From assembly GCA_949775045.1 (NCBI GenBank), contig OX459104.1, positions 16,852,431-16,916,430 of the forward strand: a stretch of 64,000 nt of DNA. The letters are read 5' to 3'. A model generated the notes under the pieces. It was not told the DNA's origin. It searched no databases and saw nothing but the letters and a program-made list of their open reading frames with translations. Below, piece after piece: positions 1 through 12,760 of this stretch; position 1 is the first letter of the stretch, and each line of letters starts with the position of its first letter. Made by a program: the position numbers and the translations under genes. The stretch is from Metridium senile (lineage: Eukaryota; Cnidaria; Anthozoa; Actiniaria; Metridiidae).

Positions 1-290
1 CCATGGCTGTCTTGTGTTGGACTCCAAGACCTACCAAGGCAATTTTGGCAAGTTTTGACCTGTAAAAAAAGCAATCGGTGCAATATGCTACCAGTAGCTA
101 GGGATGGTACTTGAGTGCTGAGCTTTGGTGTTAAAGGCTGCAGCATGTATCAGACAACACATACAATTCGTCATTAGCACAGTTTCTATCAAACTGAGAA
201 CGTTACAATTTTTTAAAGAGCAGCATATCCAAAGGGGACGAATTTCCAGCTAAAGGGCTTTAAAAGGCCGTGTTACGCGCTACGATGTAA

Positions 291-574
291 GGTGCAACTT
301 TTCTCGCGAAAAAAATGTATTGCAGGTTGCACGATCGTTTTTCACGTTTGACATCCCCTCGCGCGACTTGAATTTTTCCTTTTTTTTTGCTGCACGAAAA
401 GTAGAACCAACTGCAATAACTTTTGTAAAACTTTACGTGTTACATGGTCGTGCAACTTGTCTCTTGACACAATTAGAGCGCGCGAACCAATTTTACGATG
501 TTGCTGCTCAATGATTCAAATAAATAATTACGCATGCAACCTGCAACACTTTTTTCGCGAGACAAATTGCAACT
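291..574. mobile_element. Foldback / TIR element (non-autonomous)
   Basis: The outer ends are inverted copies of each other: a left arm GGTGCAACTTTTCTCGCGAA followed by TGCAGGTTGCAC, and a right arm CAACCTGCAACAC with TTTTTTCGCGAGAC and TTGCAAC. The interior has no plausible gene; the short ORF inside is unsupported. It looks like a short DNA-transposon derivative. Flanking 1-290 and 575-1287 show no gene; the upstream exons of the Ly6-EGF gene were not found there. Confidence 0.5.
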
Positions 575-1287
575 GAAATGGTCGCGTGTGGCACGGGCTT
601 TAAATATTCGCGCGAGATTTGCTCTAATCCACTGGAATACAACCGTTGTTTACTAGTTTCTAACTATAATTAAAATAACGACTCGGAAGGTAAACACAAT
701 AGAGGTGTTTTTCTTTCGCACCAAACAATGCATTCTTGCACGTCCATGTTATTTGAATAGATTTGGTATTTTCTGAAGTTGAAAATACTGGTATTTTGAT
801 GGCTTTTTGACCGAAATAAACGAAGCATTAATGGCCTTTTAAACAGCTAAGTGAAACAATTGATATATAATCGTTCCGGAAGACCAGGTGTTGACAATGT
901 TTCTTGTGTATGGAAATTTTGAACTTTTATTGTGAATAATTATTCAGACGATTACAAATGATGTATGGAAATAATCAGCAAAATTAAAAACTATTGATAC
1001 TAATAAGCTATTTTGACCTAAGGAAAAAACATTAGTTTTGACTTTTATTCACTCCAAATTGTTTATGAAGAACAACTCCGTGTTTCTAAAACACCAGACC
1101 AATAAAACGATAAGCCGATTTAATTTTATTAAGCTTTCAGATAAGCCTTCCATACAAATCTCTCGATCAGCCGACCATTTTAAAAGCTACAAATGTATAA
1201 GTATTAATTAGATTATCCGCCATTTTGTCCCTGATTTCTGGTAATGTATAACTTGCCTGATGGATTTGTTTGTTTATAACAATACAG

Positions 1288-4200
1288 GTCCTGCTTGTTC
1301 ACTGAACTGTACGAAACGTTTCTACATGACGTCACCATTGTTTATGGAAGGCAAATATGAAGAATTTGGAAGCTGCCATGAATATAACAACATAACCTGT
1401 ATTTACATGAAATTTACCCTGACAAAACGAACAGAAGCATTTCCGAGCTTAAAGGTAATAATTTTATTATTTTATTGATCATCATCAGTATCGTCGTTGT
1501 CGTCGTTATCATCATTGTCGTCATCGTCATTGTCGCCATTAATATTATCAAAATATCGTTATCATAATTTCAATATTTGTTTAAAGGTTCCTGCATCTTT
1601 ATTGAGCAAGGAAACAAGTTTTACCTATTTTTACCATGGGTGTAGATCACTATCAGATTGTGACACTGACACGCTCTGTCGAACATTGAATAGCACCAAC
1701 AATGGAACGCTTAAAACTTGTGAACGGAGTTGTTGCTCTGCTTTTTCGTGTAATGTTGGTGAAAGTGGTGAGTAGCCAGCCCAGCCTAGCCCAGCCCAGC
1801 CCAGCCCAGCCCAGCCCAGCCCAGCCCAGCCCAGCCCAGCCCAGCCCAGCCCAGCCCAGCCCAGCCCAGCCCAGCCCAGCCCAGCCCAGCCCAGCCCAGC
1901 CCAGCCCAGCCCAGCCCAGCCCAGCCCAGCCCAGCCCAGCCCAGCCCAGCCCAGCCCAGCCCAGCCCAGCCCAGCCCAGCCCAGCCCAGCCCAGCCCAGC
2001 CCAGCCCAGCCCAGCCCAGCCCAGCCCAGCCCAGCCCAGCCCAGCCCAGCCCAGCCCAGCCCAGCCCAGCCCAGCCCAGCCCAGCCCAGCCCAGCCCAGC
2101 CCAGCCCAGCCCAGCCCAGCCCAGCCCAGCCCAGCCCAGCCCAGCCCAGCCCAGCCCAGCCCAGCCCAGCCCAGCCCAGCCCAGCCCAGCCCAGCCCAGC
2201 CCAGCCCAGCCCAGCCCAGCCCAGCCCAGCCCAGCCCAGCCCAGCCCAGCCCAGCCCAGCCCAGCCCAGCCCAGCCCAGCCCAGCCCAGCCCAGCCCAGC
2301 CCAGCCCAGCCCAGCCCAGCCCAGCCCAGCCCAGCCCAGCCCAGCCCAGCCCAGCCCAGCCCAGCCCAGCCCAGCCCAGCCCAGCCCAGCCCAGCCCAGC
2401 CCAGCCCAGCCCAGCCCAGCCCAGCCCAGCCCAGCCCAGCCCAGCCCAGCCCAGCCCAGCCCAGCCCAGCCCAGCCCAGCCCAGCCCAGCCCAGCCCAGC
2501 CCAGCCCAGCCCAGCCCAGCCCAGCCCAGCCCAGCCCAGCCCAGCCCAGCCCAGCCCAGCCCAGCCCAGCCCAGCCCAGCCCAGCCCAGCCCAGCCCAGC
2601 CCAGCCCAGCCCAGCCCAGCCCAGCCCAGCCCAGCCCAGCCCAGCCCAGCCCAGCCCAGCCCAGCCCAGCCCAGCCCAGCCCAGCCCAGCCCAGCCCAGC
2701 CCAGCCCAGCCCAGCCCAGCCCAGCCCAGCCCAGCCCAGCCCAGCCCAGCCCAGCCCAGCCCAGCCCAGCCCAGCCCAGCCCAGCCCAGCCCAGCCCAGC
2801 CCAGCCCAGCCCAGCCCAGCCCAGCCCAGCCCAGCCCAGCCCAGCCCAGCCCAGCCCAGCCCAGCCCAGCCCAGCCCAGCCCAGCCCAGCCCAGCCCAGC
2901 CTAATGAAACTAATTAAACTTCTCTATTATTTTTTGTAGTGACTACCTGTTCTAAAGAGACACCTTGTCAAAACTTTGGAACATGTCAAAAAATTGTGAA
3001 GTCTACTTACTGTAAATGTGTCCCTGGATATTATGGTAAACTATGCGAAAAAAGTGAGCAATAATTTGGAGAAAAGAAATGGTTGTCTGCCATCTCAACT
3101 CTTTATATATATTTTGTAACTTTCAATTAAAATTTTATTTTAATGAGTTTTTGTCATCAATAATATCATAATATTAATACTAGTAATATCTCCCTACTAA
3201 ACTAAATACGGCATAAGGCTTTGGTGAACGAATAAACAAAACAAAAAATGCAGTAAAAGTACTGGTGAAGAGGCGAATGAAAATATTATTTTTATTTTAT
3301 TTTATGGGTAGTAGTTTTAATTTGAAGTAGATTACTTCTTGAACTTTTTAAACTCTCCTTTACTCATGCATATATATACTAGTTATACAATTGTTTCGAG
3401 TAGCATACCGTGGAATATACCACGAGTCAATTGTATTTTCTGGCATCGACATATTTCATGACTGATCCTTCCACCAACATTTTTACAAGAATCAACATTT
3501 TCAAAAGGCAAAAAGAACGGTTTAATATCAATCCATACGTGTAGAACTTTCGGAGAAGATTGAAAATGTGATACCATTTACTTATCCACCACGGTAAATA
3601 AAGTGCCGAACGTTTGTTTGGCGCTACTACCGTCCAAAAATGCAAGTTTTCGTGATTTTTATAAAGCTCGAAGGGGGAAAGAGCGCCGACGTCTTTCAGT
3701 TGTGTTCACAAATTGAAAGGAAAGGTAAAATAAACACGTACAAAGGTAACAATTGGTTATAAAGCTTTATTTTAAGTTGTACTATTGAGTTCCGGTTAGG
3801 TAAATCCAAATTACCAAACTGTTAGTGCATTTATTTCATGTTTATATTTTCCTCGCATACATTCTCTTATGATTATTGTGGACATTCAAAATGGTGACAG
3901 CTGACGGGGCGCGGGCTCAATGGCCGGAATAGTTGGCGATGTATATACACATGCACGAGCCTTTAGGCGAGTATGTATGTAAAGAAAACACACATGACGA
4001 GTGGGATATTCACGGTATGTCACGAGGAAACATTGTATAACTATTCTATCACATAATACAGAATAGACAAACCGCAATGCCATACATGTCTGATGGGAAG
4101 AGGCAGTTGAATACCGCCGAATATACATCGACTTTCAAGCATTCTGATTTGCTGTATTTTATATGATGGGGGACAAATAATTAGACACAACATCAACAAA

Positions 4201-7200
4201 AGAACCATCGAATCGCTATCATTTCAAAAGCAATTTACCGTACGAACTTTCTAATAAATATCTGCACATCGTATATCAAAATGCACGGGCATTCCTAAGC
4301 AACTTTATGTTTTACAACACTTGTGTGAATTCTCGCGCGCTGATTGGTTGATTTACCGTGGTAAATAAGAGTACAGACAACGGTGATCACGTCATCATGT
4401 CACACAACACTCGTGCGGAATTGAGTTTATGGATAAACTATCAATGGAAATTACTTTTTTGTAAGTAGCAAATTGTAATAAATGTAACTATGCTGTCATG
4501 GAGCTGTTGTCGTTTTAATTTTATGCGTTTTTTCAGTCTTTTCGACAAATCTTCACTTACAATCAATTCTGTAGTCTTTTCAACAAAAACGTGCTAAAAT
4601 TACATTTTTGACGAGCAATACCATTCGTTCAAGACTGATTTAAAAAGCTTAGAATGTTGTTCAAAGGCTACAATCATGTGCTAAATACCTTGGGACATTG
4701 CCCATTTTTTACATGTAAAAGTTTTGTATAAAATTTTCACGTTTCCCCCTCTCCCCCGTTTCAATGTTGAATTGTGGGAGTGTAAAACGCTTTTCATTTG
4801 AAAGACCAATCAACACTGCTTAGGGGAGAGGGGGTTTGTACATGAAAGCGATGAATTTTGCATATATTTTTAAACTCAAACAAAAACGCCCATAAAAAAG
4901 TGACAATGTCCCAATAATTTTGCACATGATTGTAGCATATCAGGTATTGTGTAATCTTCTATATAATCAGTTTTAATGTATTTAAAATGCAATTTTTTTG
5001 AAAGGGTGAAACCTGAACCATGGATAATAAAAACAAGCTGCTTATCGGCCGTGTTTGACGTTCTTGTACTTTTAGTTTTCTAACTTCACTTAGCAGTCTC
5101 TCAAGACAAACAGTGCACTGTATTTCTGTATGAAAATAAGCTTATTTGTTTTTTCCGGCTGAAAAACTGATCATTTTCGTAAATTGTGTGATTTTCCGTA
5201 GCTTGAAGAGAAACCATTGAGTTCGATGCGTGACAAATTCGTTATTTTTCGTTCGTTAACTGACATTTTACTTTTTGTACATTTATTTTGGTTTGTGTTG
5301 TAAAAAACAAATCGAATGTGGTTTAGCGTTGTCTGTACTCTTATTGACAACGATATTCGTCATGACAGTGGTCAAAATTTGTTGCTGACTCACTCCGCTG
5401 CGCGTCGTGAGTCCACAACATTTTGACCACTGTCATGACGAATATCGTTGTCGATAAGAGTACAGACAACGCTAAACCACATTCGATTTGCTAATTAGAA
5501 CATTATCAGTTTATACAAACTCTAGCAGTATTTCACCGTCGTATATATTTCATGTCATATAAGTTGGTAACTAGCGACAAAAAGTTTAAATTTGCTTTAA
5601 CAAAATCTCAATAATTATCTCACAAAATTCCTATTAGTTGCAGGCTGAGATGCTTACTGAAATAAATCACACGTACGCCATCTAACGTTTTCCTACTTGA
5701 AAGTTTAGAAAATTGATCAACACTTTTTTAAACCAGCTATCACACATTTCTTTTAAGTTTGCGGCACCGACTGGTAACGCAAAGACGAATTTTGGCGCAA
5801 CCCTGCATATAATTAAACGAGATTCCCACAATCGATAGATGTTTGTTAAACTAAATTCGATGGTTATTATAGATAGCCTGATCTAACATATATCTAAACG
5901 TCTAGCCAATATACATATGTGCACTGTAACTCTTGGTACTTAAACAGAATTGAATTGAATTGACATCTTCTTGAAATTGATGAAAATTTAACCATTTTTG
6001 GTCAAACCGAAAGTAAAATCAACGTGATAATATGTGGGGCAAATGAACCGCGGACTTTGATATGAAGCATTAATATTACATCATCATCATCATTTCACCA
6101 CCTTAATTATCATTATCAGTATCATCATCATCATCATGCACGGTGATCAATATTATATTTATCATTGTCATTTTATAATTCATTATCATAATAATACATC
6201 ATCACGGCCATAATTATCATTGTTATCATCATCATCATAATCATTACAACCATCATCGTAACATATATTCATCGCCATCACCAATTATCATCGTCAGTAA
6301 TTTTATTATGATCATCATAATTGGTTTTATGATGCATCATCATCATTATAAACACCACTTTTTTACAAAACATTCTGTCATTTATACATTCTAATAATGA
6401 TTCTCTTTCAGAATACACCGATCTGAGAATTTGTGGTAAATCTGTTTACATCGTAACACGTGTTGGTAACAAAACATATACAAGTTCCAGCCCACTAAGA
6501 ATAGTTTTGTGCAATGGGACATGTGTACATGGACACTATGCATACGAGTTTCATTCCTCCGGGATGAAATATAAAACTTTAGTTTCTGGTCACGATTGTA
6601 TGGACTCATCCCGATGTGACAACTTTATCGAATCTGTAAAACAACGGTTGGAGAAACGTCTCGTTACTAATGTTACTATGCTTGCATCTAATGCACCTTG
6701 TTGTAGTGGTGATCTGTGCAATATTCGAAACGGAACAGGTAAGGAAATCTAAGAACGACCTTTCTCGCTTACATCAATGTTTTCCTAATACAATCCTTTT
6801 GGGAAATAGGCCATGCTCACTTAACTCAATGTTTTCCCAATGTAATCCTCTTGGGAGTTTTGTTCACTTGCCTCAATGTTTTTCCAATACAAGCATTTAT
6901 TTTGTGAAAATAACCATAATCACTTTTAATTGCCGTGCTTTAATTGTTTACTATTCTGCGATGATCATAATCACACACGTTATATTTTCTGTGTTGTTCT
7001 ATTTGCTACTGTTCCTGTTTGTGGGTTCATTTAATATGTTGGATTTGCTCAAATTCTTTTTTCAGACACAAAAACGCAGATGTTTTATAATAATATGCAT
7101 TTGAATGTCATCCATTGTTCTAATTTATGTTCCGTTCCCAGATAAGTGTTTGCCAAATCCCTGTAAAAACTCTGGAACCTGTGTGCCAACAAGCATTGGT

Positions 7201-7249
7201 TACACCTGTAAATGTCCAAAATTCCTTCATGGAAAACACTGCGAAAATG
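1288..7249 (+). CDS. Ly6/uPAR-EGF modular secreted or surface protein (partial, 5 exons)
   Basis: Five exons join in frame: 1288-1454, 1587-1767, 2940-3053, 6412-6738 and 7142-7249. Exons 1+2 encode a cysteine-rich Ly6/uPAR three-finger domain ending in the family's CC-x4-CN pattern (CCSAFSCN). Exon 3 is an EGF module (C-x5-C-x4-[13 protein letters not shown]). Exon 4 is a second Ly6 domain on one exon with 8 cysteines, ending CCSGDLCN. Exon 5 is a second EGF ([24 protein letters not shown]). All modules begin and end in phase 1, the classical exon-shuffling pattern; only the intron inside the first Ly6 domain is phase 0. Reading through the donor after exon 3 would stop after SEQ. No start exon, signal peptide, TM or GPI signal was found, so both ends are missing. 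Such proteins act outside the cell as adhesion or receptor modules; ligand unknown. The three-finger fold is shared with toxins, but the EGF fusion argues for a surface or matrix protein. Confidence 0.8.
1773..2901 (+). repeat. Pure CCCAG pentanucleotide array, about 225 copies
   Basis: The 5-bp unit CCCAG runs almost without interruption for about 1.13 kb, starting a few bases after the exon-2 donor (GTGAGT at 1768) and ending about 40 nt before the exon-3 acceptor. Because 5 is prime to 3, a frame without stops results (an artificial SPAQP polypeptide); it is intron, not protein. The opposite strand is (GGGCT)n with regularly spaced G-triplets able to form G-quadruplexes. Confidence 0.97.
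4667..4936. mobile_element. 270-bp TIR element (MITE-like)
   Basis: The left end GCTACAATCATGTGC followed by TTGGGACATTG is mirrored by the right end CAATGTCCCAA then GCACATGATTGTAGC. The interior carries the complementary C-rich and G-rich stretches CCCCCTCTCCCCC and GGGGAGAGGGGG, extending the fold. It is non-coding and intronic. Confidence 0.7.
5308..5490. repeat. 183-bp near-perfect palindrome
   Basis: The arms start CAAATCGAATGTGGTTTAGC and end with its complement GCTAAACCACATTCGATTTG; they run about 78 bp each. The loop around 5386-5411 is GC-rich (CACTCCGCTGCGCGTCGTGAG). Related half-sites (AAGAGTACAGACAAC) recur near 4370, suggesting a mobile foldback family. Confidence 0.8.
6062..6360 (+). 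repeat. CAT/ATC-rich degenerate microsatellite
   Basis: Interrupted runs of CATCAT and ATTATCATC fill the intron just before Ly6 exon 4. Similar runs occur at 7255-7370, 13190-13290 and 14250-14430. Confidence 0.8.
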
Positions 7250-7384
7250 GTAAGAAATCATCAACATCACCATCACCATCATCATCATCATTATTATTAG
7301 AGGTAGTAGTATTTGAAGAAGTAGTATAGTATTATCATTTCCATCATTTTCATCATCATCATAATCACTACTACTATCTCAACG

Positions 7385-7530
7385 CTGTAGACCAGGTTCG
7401 AGTCCCGGCTCGGACATGGATTTTATGTGAGTGGAGGTTGTTTGATGTGTTTGTGTCTATAATACCACGATCGTGATTTTTCTCCTGGTTATCCTGTTTT
7501 TCTCCCTCGGCAAAAATCAACATGTGAGCA
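7385..7530 (+). mobile_element. tRNA-derived SINE fragment
   Basis: GTAGACCAGGTTCGAGTCCC matches a pol III B box (GGTTCGAGTCC), followed by CGGCTCGGACA and a unique body. There is no complete tRNA cloverleaf, so this is read as a SINE piece. Confidence 0.45.
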
Positions 7531-7977
7531 GCAATGTTTACTAAAATATTTAACGTAGAGGTAGTAAGTGTGAGTGTCCGATTAGTAAGGCACTTGTGTC
7601 TAGCTAATTACATTGACACGTTCAAAATGATTATTTTATATTTTTTAAACATCAGTTCCATATTTGTTGCCATAATCTTCGTCATCATGTAATAATTATC
7701 ATAATGATCACTATAATTTTCGTCACTATTATTATCATTATCATCATCACTATCACTATATTTGAGATACTACGCGCAATCTGATTGGCTGGCTACTTTG
7801 ATTATATCACATGGCTTAATCTAGGCCTGGCCACAATAGGGCAAATTATAATTAGATTGATGGCACACGATTTAGATTGGTCACACTTGGCATTTTGATC
7901 AATCACAAGATCTAAACTAGATCGGCCGGTTAATAATCACCGACGGGTAGTTTTGCTTTCAATTGCAAATTTAAATT

Positions 7978-8187
7978 GTCCCCTTCACAATTCTCTGTGC
8001 CATTTGAGAGGTAGACGGCCTTTGTATCGAAGCGAGACTTACGTTGAGCTTGCAATTATAGAATCATTTTAACTTCTTGTGGGACAATTATTCACATGTC
8101 TCTATCATTGCAAGCTTAATTTTCGTCTCGCCTCGATGCTAAGGCCCGGCTTCCTTTCAAGATGGCGCAGGGAACTGTGAAGGGGAC
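7978..8187. mobile_element. 210-bp TIR element, family T1 copy 1
   Basis: The left end GTCCCCTTCACAATTCTCTG is mirrored by CAGGGAACTGTGAAGGGGAC. Inner inverted segments (GTATCGAAGCGAGAC and GTCTCGCCTCGATGC) extend the fold. A second copy lies at 44383-44868, and an end fragment lies near 37775. Confidence 0.75.
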
Positions 8188-8224
8188 TATTGGTATAGGA
8201 AGGAAATCAAAAATAAAGATATTT

Positions 8225-8565
<341 letters not shown>

Positions 8566-8578
8566 CATTTCTTATTAA

Positions 8579-9222
8579 GGACGTTCGCGGGAAAAAGCAA
8601 AGTAAATGTCAATTTGCTGAGACTTTGCCAGTTGATAAAACTAAATTAGACACATCGAATAAGCTAAAAAAAATTGGGGGTCACCGACCTTGTTTTCGAG
8701 CAAAATGGCCTCAAAGTCGGCAATTTCGGCATTTTTCGCAAGCTGTGTGACGAACTGTCTTGGTGGCAAAAACAAGAAAAAAATTAGTAAAAAATGCCAT
8801 TCATAATATAAGAGGGCCATGAAATGTTTTTGAAACTAATAACATTTCGAAATAAAGCGATTTTTTGACACAAAATGAGAAAATAAATACCTTTTTTGGA
8901 GAAATAGAACGTACGTCTCGAACAAAATGGCCGCTTTTTGTCGTTTTCGAGGGTGAAAAAAAATGTGAAAAAGCCGATTTTCTGTGTGATAAAAAAATGT
9001 CATTTTTTTCTAAAACTAAGCGAAGACTTATCTGCAGTAGTTATTTTGATTTATAAGATAAAAAATGGGGGTCACCGACCGTTTTTTTGAGTTATTTAGC
9101 TTCAAACATCGAAAATCGGCACGCCTGCTTGTTTATCTTATAGAAGGGAAATCACCCAGGCGTTCCTCACCGCGCGTTTTCGTGCGTAGTAGGATGCGCG
9201 CGAGCATTCCCCGCGAACGTCC
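8579..9222. mobile_element. 644-bp TIR element flanked by TTAA
   Basis: The ends GGACGTTCGCGG and CCGCGAACGTCC are perfect inverted repeats, each flanked by TTAA (8575-8578, 9223-9226). A TTAA target duplication is typical of piggyBac-type insertion. The interior repeats GGGGGTCACCGACC twice and has no transposase, so it is a non-autonomous derivative. From 9227 to about 9585 nothing else is recognised. Confidence 0.7.
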
Positions 9223-9585
9223 TTAATCAAAACATTTCTTCATCAGCTACTACCAATATCAAAACAAAGTACCTAAATCAAAACAGGGTAGTTTTGTTGA
9301 CTGAGCAATACAATGTCAAAGTGCAATGTAAATCGTTCTTATTTGAAGGAGATTGAACTGAACCGAACTCAATGTGAAAGCAAAGGGTTTAGTTTAAATT
9401 AATTAAAAATGAGTTTGGCCTGAAACGAGCTATGTGTAAAATCAGCCAGAGACACGCTAAGTGAAAAAGCTCAAACATGTGTTATAAAAGCAATATAAAA
9501 TGTCCGCTTGTGTCTATATATACTGTGCTGTAGAGTACTCGAGAAGCCAGTATATAGACACACGCTCCGTTTTATATTCCTTGAA

Positions 9586-9690
9586 AAGAGTAAGGGTCTA
9601 GTGGTTAGTGGATTGGATTCAGGGCCCAATGGTCTCAATTCAATCCCCGGCCCAGACAATTACATTGTGCCTTGGGCATGCAAGATAATC
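9586..9690 (+). mobile_element. tRNA-derived SINE head
   Basis: TCTAGTGGTTAGTGGA resembles a pol III A box and TCTCAATTCAATCCCC a B box, about 35 bp apart, followed by CGGCCCAGAC and a non-tRNA body. It does not fold as a full tRNA gene. Confidence 0.5.
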
Positions 9691-9697
9691 AGGCAAT

Positions 9698-10215
9698 GTT
9701 GGCTCCCCCATTGCTGTCTATCTCGCTTCATTGCTGGCTTTCTCGCCCCATTGCTATCTCCCCCATTGCTATCTCCCACATTGCTGTCTATCTCGCCATA
9801 TAGCTGTATCGCCCCATTGCTGTCTATCTAGCCCCATTAATGTCTATTTCGCCACATATTTTGCTGCCTATCTCGCCCCATTGCTGTCTATCTCGCCACA
9901 TTGCTGTCTTCCCCATTGCTGTCTTCCCCATTGCTGTCTTCCCCATTGCTGTCTATCTCGCCCCATTGCTGTCTATCTCGCCCCATTGCTATCTCCCCAA
10001 TTGCTGTCTATCTCCCCCATCGCTGTCTATCTCGCCCCATCGCTGTCTATCTCGCCCCATTGCTGTCTATCTCGCCCCATTGCTGTCTATCTCGCCACAT
10101 TGCTGTCTTCGAATTCCCCATTGCTGTCTATCTCGCCCCATTGCTGTCTATCTCGCCCCATTGCTGTCTATCTCGCTCCATTGCTGTATCGCCCCATTGC
10201 TATCTATCTATTTAA
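9698..10215 (+). repeat. 20-bp minisatellite (CCCCATTGCTGTCTATCTCG)
   Basis: The unit, with shorter variants such as CCCCATTGCTATCT, is repeated about 25 times. Open frames across it are repeat artefacts. Confidence 0.9.
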
Positions 10216-10475
10216 GCAATTTTAATTTTAAGACAGCTTTAAGTGCAACGCAAAGCAGTTTAAAATTCAGCTTTTCATACCGAGCACAAGCAAAACTGGC
10301 GTAAAGGATACTTAAAGCTGTTGGTACAACTTTAAGCTAAATGGAAGTGCAGCGTAAAGTATAGCTTAAAGTTTACTTTACACATCGAGCAAAAAGCTAG
10401 TGTAAAGTTTATCGTGACTTAAACTTCTTACTGGATGGTCATCAGTTAATAGGCTTGATATTATCCGGCTTTGCT

Positions 10476-10527
10476 ATGAAGTTTTTACTATGGCTTGTCA
10501 TACTGATTTGTGTTTACATTGCGAAAG
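10476..10527 (+). CDS. Possible signal-peptide first exon (unsupported beyond this)
   Basis: ATG at 10476 opens MKFLLWLVILICVYIAK, a good signal peptide, and could splice in phase 1 at a weak GTTGTA donor after 10527. Phase 1 would suit a Ly6-type gene, and a CAATACAG acceptor near 11272 is followed by a phase-1 cysteine codon, but that stretch soon stops. No further exon was found. The rest of 10216-12280 shows no gene. Confidence 0.2.
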
Positions 10528-12279
10528 GTTGTAACATATTAATAACGTCAGATGTTTGACTTGGATCAATACGAAAAAAAAAACAATTGTCATTCTTACA
10601 GACATGAATTTTTTATTTATTTTTTAATCTAAAAAAAAAAACTAAAAAGAAAAAATCCATCACAAAATAGCATACGAAAGCTGTATAGATACTGAAATGT
10701 TATAACTAAAAGCATTTGAGAACTGTGGTCACTGGTTGGTCTACCTGTGGATAATATAAAACTGGTCGGCGGTCACTCCATTCTGGCCGTTAATATTTGA
10801 ATCAAACAACGTTGCCGCAAGCGCGGAGTCAAGCGGATTCAAAGGTTCGTACCTTTTAGACTGCCTACAATCTTGGCAAAAACCAATTAGATACTATACA
10901 TTTACGGTTTTCTCTATATTGACCTTTAACTATACATTTTCGCTATAATCCTTCCCTCTTCCTCCATGCAATGTTGGTTTTCAGCTAACACGATTCCTTG
11001 GTGACTGCCAGGCCAACATTGTACTGTGTAGTGCAGGGGGAGGAGGCAGTGGTTTTAACAACAAATTAAAGCCCCAAAAGCACGCGCATTATGGAAAAGA
11101 CGAGTGTCCCTTTTTAAGCAGTTGTCTCACTTAGTTTCTGCCAAAATTGTAGAATCTATCGAAATTAACATTAATACTTGACTAATTTTGTTCTTGGTTT
11201 TTATTTAGATCGAGCTCAACAAGGCGTATGTATCTTCGAATTCGACTGAAAATATATAACTCACAATACAGGTTGCCCAAGCGATTTCAAGAACAAATAT
11301 TATGTAGTTGAAACTTATGCACTTATTATTGGCTGGTTAATATGAAAATATATCTGAATTGAAATAGCAGGTCATTTCACCCCCATCCTCCCGGTCAGGT
11401 TTAATTTTGAAATCGTGAGATCTTTCCCAGTCAACGGTTAACTATGACAGCCATTATCTATACAGGAAAAATGGCGGATTTCGTAGTCGTTTTGTTGCAG
11501 GTTTTGGAGGGCTCACAGCTTAGTTACATGAGCTGGTTCGAAGAATTTGGTATGAATAAGAAACAACCAAACAACCCTGCCATAGCCATGTGGAAGGATG
11601 TTTGGAAAGGAATTGAAGTAGACTGAAATAGACTGGATTGGAATCGAGTTGGTGCCACAAGCGTCCAACCTTGTCATATTGTTAGAAAGGGGATGTACAT
11701 TAGCTGGCACTTCCCAAGTTTGGTAAAATAACAATACAAGATCGAATCCATACAAAACAGGTAAACTTTATAAATTTTTCAGTATTTCTATTGAAAATAC
11801 CGTGTTCGAAATTCAATTCTCATTACTGATTCTACGCTTGGGCTACCTGTACAGTGTCTTGTTTGACTCTAGGTGAAAATCTGCTGTGGGAGGGTGGTAG
11901 GGGATGATTCTTCTGAGTTTAATCCAAGTATTTGAGCCTCAGTGTGGGAATATTGTTACTTTTTCTAGTTTTCTTTTTTCTCAACTCTTTTTCTTTCATG
12001 AATATTTCTTCATTTTTAATTCAAGCATTTAATTCTTCATTCTTTCTTGAGCACCAGTTTTGCAACGTTACATAAATCGCATTATTATAGATTATACAGT
12101 GTGTTATAGGGATTTCGCACACTACCTATAAATCGTATCACACACGTGTCTGGTGTTGATATTTCTATTTATCACACGTGTCTATGTTTTCAACATTTTG
12201 AAATAATTTCTTCTAAATATCAAGTTGAACACTCGAAGATAAATTTCATATCCCGCACGTCCATGTATTAATCTTCATT

Positions 12280-12760
12280 TACTGCGCATGCTCGTAGAAT
12301 GCGTAGTAATTGATTATAGCTGTGTACATTGACAGAACGTTGGGTTAAATTTTCCACTTTATTTTAATTAATTTTAATGATATACTTTTCGCTTTATTTC
12401 AACATTTTTTAATGTATTTGAATACAATTTAATTTTAGCAATGTCACTAAAAGTATATGCGTATAGAACACGCAATAAGTGATTGGTTCTTGGACGGGAT
12501 TGACTACTTTTTCATCGTTATTTTATTACATTTCATGATATATTTTTCGCTTTATTTCAACTTATTTTAACGTGTTTGATTACAATCTAATAATGGGTAT
12601 ATATCACTCGATAAAGCTGCTTTTTATATATGCTCGTAGAACGTGCAATAAGAGATTGGCGTTTGAACGGGATTGATATTACAATTTCCTCTTTATTTTA
12701 ATGATATAATTTTCGCTTTATTGCAACTTCTTTTAATATATATGGCTAAAACTTGGTTAT
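12280..12760 (+). repeat. Imperfect tandem repeat, about 170 bp x 3
   Basis: Three diverged copies share a CATGCTCGTAGAAYGYG-like segment, GATTGG, GGGATTGA and TTTTCGCTTTATTTCAAC. Non-coding. Confidence 0.6.

Larger units (their letters stand above)
3054..6411 (+). other. Large intron of the Ly6-EGF gene
   Basis: No gene is supported here. It holds a TIR element (4667-4936), a long palindrome (5308-5490) and an interrupted CAT/ATC-rich stretch (6062-6360). The short ORFs at 3383-4128 have no domain signal and no splice context. Confidence 0.6.

Noticed and set aside
1702..2904. 400-codon SPAQP-repeat ORF
   Set aside because: It is the CCCAG pentamer read in frame, and it starts inside a real Ly6 exon in the wrong frame; the Ly6 exon's donor lies right before it.
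3383..4128. Short minus-strand ORFs
   Set aside because: No domain, no splice context, inside an intron with repeats.
1288..7249. Three-finger toxin gene
   Set aside because: The cysteine pattern is shared with Ly6/uPAR proteins, and the alternation with EGF modules fits a surface or matrix protein, not a small toxin.
7385..7425. tRNA gene
   Set aside because: Only a B-box half is present.
9586..9690. tRNA gene
   Set aside because: A and B boxes are recognisable, but stems do not form a cloverleaf and a SINE body follows.
9508..10304. Overlapping ORFs rich in SPHCCLS
   Set aside because: 20-bp minisatellite read in three frames.
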